DNA from: Bryobacterales bacterium
GTDB taxonomy: Bacteria > Acidobacteriota > Terriglobia > Bryobacterales > Bryobacteraceae
Assembly: GCA_016789745.1 (NCBI GenBank)
Contig: JAEUQF010000265.1
Coordinates: 1-36,331 of the forward strand
Reading direction: 5' to 3'
Length of the DNA stretch: 36,331 bases
The translations under genes were made by a program, and so were the position numbers. This document shows, one piece after another, positions 30,282-36,331 of this stretch (position 1 is the stretch's first letter; every line of letters starts with the position of its first letter). A model generated the notes under the pieces. It ran no database searches, had not been told where the DNA came from, and saw nothing but the letters and a program-made list of their open reading frames with translations.

Positions 30282-32105
30282 TTAGTAGTTGAAGATGTAG
30301 TCCAGCTTGTTCAGCAACGCCCACTGCAGGTCCGTCACCCAGTCCAGCCGCGTGCCGGACTTCAGCCGCAGCACCGTGGCCGTCTCGTCGGAAGTGGGGT
30401 AGCGGGTCAGCGTCGCCAGAAACATCTCCCGAACAATCTCCTCATCGGACAGGGAAGAAACGGCCAGCCGTGCCGGGCGGTTGGCGGGGCTATCGGAGCG
30501 CGACGCAAACGTCCGCAGCACCGTCTGGTTGGCGTTCATGTTGTAGAGCAACTGCAGCACCGTCGGCTGCGGATCCCGGCGATTGTTCCACCAGTCGCCT
30601 CGCCCGAACGTATTCAGAAACTCCAGCACCGCCGCATCGCTGCGCGGTTCAGTCGGATCAGGCAGTTGATTAGCGAAATGCAGCGGCTCTTCGAAACCAG
30701 GCACGAACATCGGCGTGTCGGTCTGGGTGGAAATCTGCAGCGCGTCGTAGAGCTCCTCCGCCGCCAGCCGCCGAGGAATGTGTTTGGCGAAGTAGCGCGT
30801 GTACTGCGGCTTCCACTGGCCCTCGTACTTGGAAGAGAGCTGATAGGCCGAAGAGTTCGTCATCAGCCGCAGCATCTCCTTGATGGAGTAGTCGTTCTTG
30901 ATGAAATGATCCGCCAGCTGTTCCAGCAGCTCCGGATGCGTCACCTGCAACGCCCACGGCGCCGGCGGCGGGTTCTTCGGATCCACACGCGCCAAGTCCC
31001 ACGCATCGGGCGGATCCACCAGCCCGTAGTTGAACAGGTACGCCCACAGGTAGTTCACCGTCGCCTTGGCGAACTGCCGATCGGACGTGATCAGGCGCGC
31101 GAACTCCTTGCGCCACTGCCCGTTCTGCGGCTCCGCTCCGGTGAGGATAAAGCGTGGCTCATAAGGACCGCCGGTGCGCGGCGGGCGGGGGCCCGGGCTC
31201 CCCGGATTCACACTCGCCGTGTAGCCGCCCGCATTGCGATCCACGAAGTACCAGCGCAACCGCTGGTTGAAGGCATCCACCGCCAGCCGGCTCATGTTCA
31301 TGCGCGAAAAGAACGCCGACATGCGCCAGAACTCTTCCCTCGTGCGGCGCGACGCCCACAGGTTGATCTGCTCCAGGTGGCCGCGGCCGTTGTGGCAGGA
31401 GTTGCATTCGCTCTTGAAGCCCAGGAAGCGCACCGTGACGCGGTCGGTCAACGTGTCCCAGGTGTCCTGGATGGGATCGCCGTTCTGCCAGCCGCGCGTC
31501 AGGAAGTTCGCCGGGCCCACCTGGTCCGCATCGCCGGTGGCCGTGATCATCTCGGTCACCAGTTGGTTATAGGGCCGGTCCTGGCGCACCGCCTCGCGAA
31601 GGAAATTGTGGAACAACGTCCGGCCGGTGACCCCGATCTCGTTGTAATAGCCGGAGGTGACTTCGAAGCGGTTGCCGAAATAGAGCGTGAACTGGTCGAC
31701 GTAGGCGGGCGACGCCAGCAGGTCCTCGATCAGCTTCCCGCGCTTACCCGGCGAGGAGTCCGCCAGAAACTCCGCCGCGGCTTCCGGCGTCGGAATGCGG
31801 CCGGTCAGGTCCAGCGAGACGCGCCGGAGGAACTCGGCATCGGTGGTCAGCTCCGCCGACGGCACCCCATCGGCACTCATCTTGCCGAATATCTGCGAAT
31901 CAATAAAGTTGTAGTGCGGGATGGCGTTGCGGACGGGCTGCTTGTTCTTGCGGGCGGCAAACTGGGCCGTCGACAGCTCCAATTCCATCTGGTTCTGCAA
32001 CTCGGTACGTTCCGAGGCAGGATAACGGGGGCAGCCGGGATCAGATGCCTGCAGCGGGTACAGCGCCAGCACGGCTACAAGTAGGGCACAAGTTGTAGTA
32101 TTCAT
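30282..32105 (-). CDS. DUF1549/DUF1553 domain protein (planctomycete cytochrome-type)
   Basis: A 607-residue protein with a signal peptide (MNTTTCALLVAVLALYPLQA). DUF1549 covers about residues 65-270 (SQIFGKMSADGV, RRVSLDLTGRIPTP). Near its end lies CNSCH (about residues 229-233), a CxxCH motif that in this family sits at the usual CAQCHDHK place and may bind haem c or only a metal. DUF1553 covers about 350-600 (NYLWAYLFNYGLVDPPDAWD, HPELLEQLADHFI). The family is often tied to DUF1501 and to extracellular polymer breakdown in Planctomycetes, but chemistry is unproven. The gene heads an operon with DUF1501 10 bp downstream. Confidence 0.92.
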   Translation of the reverse strand: MNTTTCALLVAVLALYPLQASDPGCPRYPASERTELQNQMELELSTAQFAARKNKQPVRNAIPHYNFIDSQIFGKMSADGVPSAELTTDAEFLRRVSLDLTGRIPTPEAAAEFLADSSPGKRGKLIEDLLASPAYVDQFTLYFGNRFEVTSGYYNEIGVTGRTLFHNFLREAVRQDRPYNQLVTEMITATGDADQVGPANFLTRGWQNGDPIQDTWDTLTDRVTVRFLGFKSECNSCHNGRGHLEQINLWASRRTREEFWRMSAFFSRMNMSRLAVDAFNQRLRWYFVDRNAGGYTASVNPGSPGPRPPRTGGPYEPRFILTGAEPQNGQWRKEFARLITSDRQFAKATVNYLWAYLFNYGLVDPPDAWDLARVDPKNPPPAPWALQVTHPELLEQLADHFIKNDYSIKEMLRLMTNSSAYQLSSKYEGQWKPQYTRYFAKHIPRRLAAEELYDALQISTQTDTPMFVPGFEEPLHFANQLPDPTEPRSDAAVLEFLNTFGRGDWWNNRRDPQPTVLQLLYNMNANQTVLRTFASRSDSPANRPARLAVSSLSDEEIVREMFLATLTRYPTSDETATVLRLKSGTRLDWVTDLQWALLNKLDYIFNY

Positions 32106-32139
32106 CGGGACACAATTCGGGTAAATTCACCCACTCTGT

Positions 32140-32168
32140 ATTGTTCTTGACAATGGTGCCGAGGTCAA
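32140..32168 (-). promoter_or_regulatory. possible sigma-70-type promoter for the DUF1549 operon
   Basis: On the minus strand, TTGACC (32168-32163) and AACAAT (32145-32140) are separated by 17 bases, a good spacing for a housekeeping promoter. The predicted start is about 25-30 bases before the ATG at 32105. The match to -10 is only partial. Confidence 0.4.
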
Positions 32169-32174
32169 CCGCCC

Positions 32175-33713
32175 CTATTTCTCCAGCAGCAGGAGCGCGT
32201 CCCCGGCCCCGCGCGTCGCCGTCCGCACCCCCGAACGCGGATCCACGAACGTTTGTCGGGCCCATCCGCCCGTCTTGACCACCGACGGCGACACCCCATC
32301 CGGCAGATACACCAGCGCGAATGACCCGTCCTCGCTGCGGGCGGGCATTACGTAGTCCGAATAGTCCTCCCGGTGCGTGTCCGACGCCAGCAGTGACCGG
32401 TCCGGACGCAGCGTCCACCAGCGCAGCGACCGCATCGTCTCGATCAGAACCTGCATGTGTTTCGCCCCCGGGTAGTCCAGACACTCCCGCCACGGCATGG
32501 CCGGCCCCGAGCGCGCATGATCCAATGGGGGCTCCGCCTTCCGGCTCCAGAACCAGATCCCGTGCGCTCCATAGGTTATGCCCGCCGGCGGCGCATTCAG
32601 AACGCTGTACCAGGAGGCGCGCCGCACCGCATAATCATCGATCTTCTTGCCGTTGTACGACATGTGCCCTTCGTAGTTGGGCTCAGCGTCCAGCACTGGC
32701 CGCGGCGGCGTCAGCTTCCAGCCCTCCGCCGGACCCGCCGTGGCATTCCACTTCCACTTCCGCGCATCGCCACCGTGCCCGGTCTGGTAAACCATATAGT
32801 CCACCCAAGCTTCACCTGTATAGTCTTTCCACGGATCGCGCATGCCACGCGGATGCAGCGTCACCGGCCCGCGCCGCCGGCCCGCCGGGAAAACCGCACG
32901 CCCGATCGCCTGCCACCGCGCCACGTTCTGCCCGGAGTAATCCCCATCGCCGCCCAGGAACCACGTGGTGTGATGAGCCTGGTACCGCGCCACCATGTAG
33001 CGCGCCAGCTGCGAGGCATGTTCCACAGAGAGCGCCACTCCGGGGCTTTCGTTGTCTTTCGAGGTCAGCGCCCACAGCACCACGCCGGCGGCCACCATCC
33101 CCTTCTGATTGAGAGAAGCAAACTTCCGATCCAGCCGCGCGAAGAAGGCCGGATTCACCGTCAGCACGCCATCGCGCACAGCGAACGCCGTCTGTCCACG
33201 CTCATCCTGACGCCCGGCCCGCCATTGCGTCATCACAAATTGAACGGCAGTGAAGTGCTTGGCGGCACGGTCGGCAAGGTAGTCCGCCCATTCTTCGTTG
33301 GTAGACCAAAGCGCCGCGTTCCAGGCCGTATCGGCCAGGAAGAAATAAGGCGACCCGTCGGCATGTTCGAAATGACGGCCATTCTTCGCCACTCGTATCG
33401 GCCCGCGCGCCAGCAGGGGATTCGTAGTGGACTTCGAAACCTCCACCCGAAAGCGCCCGGACTTCTTCGGCAGCCCCTCCAGCGCCGACCACCGGCAAGT
33501 CCCCGCCGCCAGCGCCATATATCGAACCTTCCACGTTGTGCCGCCGTCCCAGAACGCTGGCACGCGCTCCACGGCACTGCCGCAACGAAACTCCACCAGC
33601 CGCTCCTGCCCCAGCGGTTCCCCACTCGCCTCGAAGAACGTTTCGAAGATGCCGAAGCGTTCCACCGCCCAAACCGGAACTACAGCCAGAAAGACCAGCA
33701 GCAGGCGTCGCAT
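32175..33713 (-). CDS. secreted DUF5060/DUF4038 apiosidase-like glycoside hydrolase
   Basis: A 512-residue protein with a signal peptide (MRRLLLVFLAVVPVWA). The N-terminal about 18-90 is a DUF5060-like beta domain (FGIFETFFEASGEP). Then the DUF4038 TIM-barrel domain (about 100-410) shows FEHADGSPYFFLADTAWNA, WFLGGDGDY near 250 and PVLDAEPNYEG near 345, whose acidic residues are likely catalytic. The C-terminal about 420-510 resembles the collagen-binding-like beta domain usually attached. Apiosidases of this type release apiose or other pentose units from plant pectin side chains. The substrate here is not known. It sits 69 bp upstream of the DUF1549 gene on the same strand, perhaps in a separate transcript. 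Confidence 0.85.
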   Translation of the reverse strand: MRRLLLVFLAVVPVWAVERFGIFETFFEASGEPLGQERLVEFRCGSAVERVPAFWDGGTTWKVRYMALAAGTCRWSALEGLPKKSGRFRVEVSKSTTNPLLARGPIRVAKNGRHFEHADGSPYFFLADTAWNAALWSTNEEWADYLADRAAKHFTAVQFVMTQWRAGRQDERGQTAFAVRDGVLTVNPAFFARLDRKFASLNQKGMVAAGVVLWALTSKDNESPGVALSVEHASQLARYMVARYQAHHTTWFLGGDGDYSGQNVARWQAIGRAVFPAGRRRGPVTLHPRGMRDPWKDYTGEAWVDYMVYQTGHGGDARKWKWNATAGPAEGWKLTPPRPVLDAEPNYEGHMSYNGKKIDDYAVRRASWYSVLNAPPAGITYGAHGIWFWSRKAEPPLDHARSGPAMPWRECLDYPGAKHMQVLIETMRSLRWWTLRPDRSLLASDTHREDYSDYVMPARSEDGSFALVYLPDGVSPSVVKTGGWARQTFVDPRSGVRTATRGAGDALLLLEK

Positions 33714-33740
33714 GCCTCCAGCGTACTCCCAGCGTCTCGC

Positions 33741-35423
33741 CTACGGGCGCAACACCAGGGGCCGCGCCGTCACGTTCAGACCCGCCGATCGCCGCACCAT
33801 CACGACCGTCTGATCATCGGAGACGGGCACCCCAGCCGCCCAAGCCGATACCTGCGCCGTCACATGCGCAATCAGCTTTTCCAGCGGCCAATCCCGACGC
33901 GGCGTCACTTCCTGCTGCAGCCGGTCCACCCCGTAGTCGTCGCCCGCGGCGTTTTCCTGTTCGGTGATGCCGTCGGTGTAGAGCACCAGCAGATCGCCCT
34001 CCTGCAGCGTCGCCGTCAGCCGTTCGTACTGCAGGTTCGGCAGCAGCCCCACGAACATGCCGCCTTCGGTCAAGTGCTCCACCTCGCCCGTGGTGCGCAC
34101 CAGCAGACCCGGCAGATGCCCGGCATTGGTGTACTGCAACTCGCCGGTGGCCGCATCCAGACTTCCGGCAAACATCGTGACGAACTTGTTCGGCGCGCAC
34201 GACGGCAGCATGTTGCGGTTCAAACGCGTCACGAAGTCGCTCATGTCCGTACAGGTTTCCGCCAACGCCTGCACGCGCGCCTGCAGGCTCATCATCATCA
34301 GTGCCGCGGGCATGCCCTTGCCCGCCACATCGGCCACCACAATGCCCAACCGCCCGTCGCACAGCGTCAGGTAGTCGAAGTAATCGCCACCCACCGTCAG
34401 ACAGGCGCTGTGCATACCGGCGATCTCCAGTCCGTTCCACACCGGCGCGGTGCGCGGCAGGTGCCGTTTCTGGATCTCCGCCGCCTGGTTCAGTTCCGCC
34501 TCATGCCTGCGCTGGCTCTCTTCAATCTCCGCCAGCCGCTGCCGCTCAATACGCATGGCCGCCACGTTGGCCATCACGGTCAACAGGCCAAGGTCGTCAT
34601 TGGTAAACCGCCGTAAAGCATTGCGGGCATCCACATACAGCAGCCCGATCACCCGCGAATCGGTCTGCAACGGCACGGCAATCAACGACCGTACGCCTTG
34701 CATCATGATCGTCTTGCTGGACAGCATGGCCGGCGCATCCGCCACCGATTCGATCAGTACGGACTCGCGATGGTTCATCACACGGTCCCGCACCGCGGTG
34801 CTGATGCGGAACTCCCCGCCGCGCGAGGCTTTCTCCACCAGATCCTCGCCTTCCTGCGTCATCAGAACCCCGCGCTCGGCACCCACGCCTTCGAGCGCGA
34901 GATTCAGAACCACACCGAACAGTTCGTCAAGCGGCCGGCCCTGCACCAACTCCCTTCCCACACGCAGCAGCGCCTGCAGCGGCGTCACCCAGGCCGATCC
35001 GGACGCCGGCTCCGGGCTCAACCGTTCCGACGTCTGGGAATCCAGCAGGTCCGAAAGGTGAATCGCCACCGTGCTGGGATGCGCCTCCACCCGGCTGGCA
35101 TCGAAGAACACCGTGCGATTCTTCGGCTGCTCGGCTTCGCGATACAGCATCGTGATATGGCTGGCGCTAATCTTATCGCCCGGCTTCAGAATGTGCTTGG
35201 TCTGTAACGGCAGCCCGTTCAGCCGCGTGCCGTTGGTGCTGCCCAAATCCCGGACCACCCAGCGGTTCCCTTCCAGTTCCACCACCAGGTGACGGCGCGA
35301 CAACTCCGGGTCACTCGGAAACGCCAGGTCGCAACTCGGTTCGCGACCCAGCAGGATGGGCTTCTCCGTCAGGCGCAGAACCCGCGAGGAGCCATCCGCC
35401 AACGTGATGTGCAGTTCGTGCAA
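33741..35423 (-). CDS. FHA-GAF-PP2C (SpoIIE/RsbU-like) regulatory phosphatase
   Basis: A 560-residue cytoplasmic protein. The FHA domain at about 22-92 (GREPSCDLAF, SRRHLVVE, DLGSTNGTRLNG) binds phosphothreonine. The GAF domain at about 155-300 (ERGVLMTQEG, SLIAVPLQTDSRVIGLLYVD) may sense a small ligand. A short coiled coil (about 300-325) leads into the PPM/SpoIIE phosphatase domain (about 340-550), with metal-binding acidic residues in GGDYFDY, DVAGKGMPAALMM, YTDGITEQENAAG and SDDQTVVMV. Such proteins usually dephosphorylate anti-sigma-factor antagonists in partner-switching control. No anti-sigma antagonist or Ser/Thr kinase is adjacent. The start MHELHITLADG at 35423 begins right before the first FHA strand. 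Confidence 0.93.
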   Translation of the reverse strand: MHELHITLADGSSRVLRLTEKPILLGREPSCDLAFPSDPELSRRHLVVELEGNRWVVRDLGSTNGTRLNGLPLQTKHILKPGDKISASHITMLYREAEQPKNRTVFFDASRVEAHPSTVAIHLSDLLDSQTSERLSPEPASGSAWVTPLQALLRVGRELVQGRPLDELFGVVLNLALEGVGAERGVLMTQEGEDLVEKASRGGEFRISTAVRDRVMNHRESVLIESVADAPAMLSSKTIMMQGVRSLIAVPLQTDSRVIGLLYVDARNALRRFTNDDLGLLTVMANVAAMRIERQRLAEIEESQRRHEAELNQAAEIQKRHLPRTAPVWNGLEIAGMHSACLTVGGDYFDYLTLCDGRLGIVVADVAGKGMPAALMMMSLQARVQALAETCTDMSDFVTRLNRNMLPSCAPNKFVTMFAGSLDAATGELQYTNAGHLPGLLVRTTGEVEHLTEGGMFVGLLPNLQYERLTATLQEGDLLVLYTDGITEQENAAGDDYGVDRLQQEVTPRRDWPLEKLIAHVTAQVSAWAAGVPVSDDQTVVMVRRSAGLNVTARPLVLRP

Positions 35424-35481
35424 AAGGCCTCCCGCTGCTGGAAAGTGGAATGTACCAGCCTAGCGGAACCTCGCTCGCGGT

Positions 35482-36331
35482 TCAATGCGCGGCAGGCTGC
35501 GGCGCCGGATGCACGTGCTCGTCTGGACGCAGATTCATCTCATACGCTTCGTAAATGCGCTCGAACACGCGATCCCAGGTCGTATCGCAGGCCTGCTCGC
35601 GGGCCTGCCGCCGCAGGTTCGCCAAGAGGCTGGGATCCCCGATCACCTGCAGCACGCAGCGCACGAACGCCGCATCATCCGCGGCAATAAACCCGCTCTC
35701 CCCGGAGCGCACAATGTACTTCGGACCGCCTTCAGCCGTCACCACCGCAGGAACGCCGCTCGCCAACGCCTCCTGCACCACGTTGCCGAACGTATCGGTT
35801 TTCGAGGGGAACACGAACAGGTCGAGGTTGGCGTAGGCCTGCGCCAGCGCCTCGCCTTTCAGCACGCCGGGGAATTCGGCATGGCGCAGATTGGCCTGCA
35901 GCCACTCCTTCTCGCTCCCCTGCCCGATCACCACAAATTGAAACGGCGGCGCACCGGCCTTCAACAGTGCCTGCTCGATATCCACCAGAAACCGTACACT
36001 CTTCTCCGGCGTGATGCGGCCGACGTAACCCATCCGGAACACACGATCGGTGCGGCGCCGCTTCTCCGGCGTGTACATCACCGTATCCACGCCGCGACGC
36101 ATGTCGTAGGTGGGCCGGCCGGTGCGGTCCCGGAGCATGCGCACCAGGTCCGGATTCGGCGCGAACAGCGTCTTCGCGATCCGGTAGAAGCGCACCGTGG
36201 CCGCCAGAATGGCCCGCTCCGCCGCCCCGGCAATCGCCCCACTCACGCCCTTTCCGGCAAACGACAGCAACTTCTCCACCCGCCGCGCCCCGAACTCGTG
36301 CACGTTGGTATGCCAGCTGGCCGCCAGCGGT
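35482..36331 (-). CDS. glycosyltransferase family 4, C-terminal part (cut by window edge)
   Basis: The frame runs off the right edge. Codons before the in-frame GTG at 36303 continue as ASWHTNVHEF, a conserved acceptor-domain motif, so the gene starts outside the window. The visible C-terminal part carries the GT4 donor-binding features: GVDTVMYTPEKRR, MGYVGRITPEKSVRFL, FVFPSKTDTFGNVVQEALASG (the E-x7-E region, with Asp in the first position) and VVTAEGGPKYIV. GT4 enzymes transfer a sugar from a nucleotide-sugar to glycan or lipid acceptors with retention. The N-terminal acceptor domain is mostly missing, so the acceptor cannot be guessed. It ends 58 bp before the FHA phosphatase start. Confidence 0.92.
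   Translation of the reverse strand, partial: PLAASWHTNVHEFGARRVEKLLSFAGKGVSGAIAGAAERAILAATVRFYRIAKTLFAPNPDLVRMLRDRTGRPTYDMRRGVDTVMYTPEKRRRTDRVFRMGYVGRITPEKSVRFLVDIEQALLKAGAPPFQFVVIGQGSEKEWLQANLRHAEFPGVLKGEALAQAYANLDLFVFPSKTDTFGNVVQEALASGVPAVVTAEGGPKYIVRSGESGFIAADDAAFVRCVLQVIGDPSLLANLRRQAREQACDTTWDRVFERIYEAYEMNLRPDEHVHPAPQPAAH

Noticed and set aside
30270..32084. 604-codon plus-strand open frame opposite the DUF1549 gene
   Set aside because: Arg/Gln-rich translation typical of an antisense shadow; the minus strand has a signal peptide and conserved DUF1549/1553 motifs.
32457..34616. 719-codon plus-strand open frame opposite the DUF4038 and FHA genes
   Set aside because: It spans two real genes and the gap between them, with a His/Arg/Pro-rich, motif-free translation.
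1..36331. tRNA, rRNA, CRISPR arrays, insertion sequences or prophage genes
   Set aside because: I saw no cloverleaf, regularly spaced repeats, transposase or phage structural genes.

Overview
The window is GC-rich and gene-dense, with little intergenic DNA and no tRNA, rRNA, CRISPR array or insertion sequence that I could see. The protein families point to Acidobacteriota, most likely the Solibacter/Bryobacter lineage: a DUF1549/DUF1553 plus DUF1501 pair, secreted Ig-like/propeller proteins, an apiosidase-like DUF4038 protein, a TPR-CHAT protein, and ECF sigma/anti-sigma operons with large extracytoplasmic partners. This assignment is inference from gene content, not from a marker gene.

Layout. 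Bases 1-6218: the N-terminal part of NAD-dependent DNA ligase (minus strand, cut by the left edge) diverges from a plus-strand run of lipid kinase, DUF457 membrane protein, aldehyde dehydrogenase, SDR and a small HExxH protein, followed by a convergent creatininase-family hydrolase. Bases 6287-8543: an N,N-dimethylformamidase-beta-like protein and a HemG-type flavodoxin.

Bases 8550-16064 form the most interesting block. It holds a secreted, membrane-anchored TPR-CHAT (caspase-like) protein, convergent with an operon of ECF sigma factor, zinc-finger anti-sigma factor and a secreted protein of unknown function. Divergent from the sigma gene, across a 390-bp AT-richer gap, is a two-gene unit of a DRGH-type (NucA/EndoG) nuclease and a trypsin-like serine protease, neither with a signal peptide. 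I read this as a candidate stress or conflict island in which a cytoplasmic protease may control a nuclease, possibly under the ECF system; this is a hypothesis.

Bases 16055-19514: an SDR, serine acetyltransferase (cysE), a PAS sensor kinase whose phospho-acceptor histidine is replaced by alanine, and a small unknown protein. Bases 19541-26031 are a tight, translationally coupled operon: DegT-type aminotransferase, secreted S9 peptidase, secreted CBM9-like protein and two tandem, divergent phosphohexomutases, ending in a run of hairpins.

Bases 26139-36331 are all minus strand: the DUF1549/1553 - DUF1501 - Ig/propeller operon, an apiosidase-like DUF4038 protein, an FHA-GAF-PP2C phosphatase, and a GT4 glycosyltransferase cut by the right edge. 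The themes here are outer-surface or extracellular carbohydrate and protein handling plus signalling.
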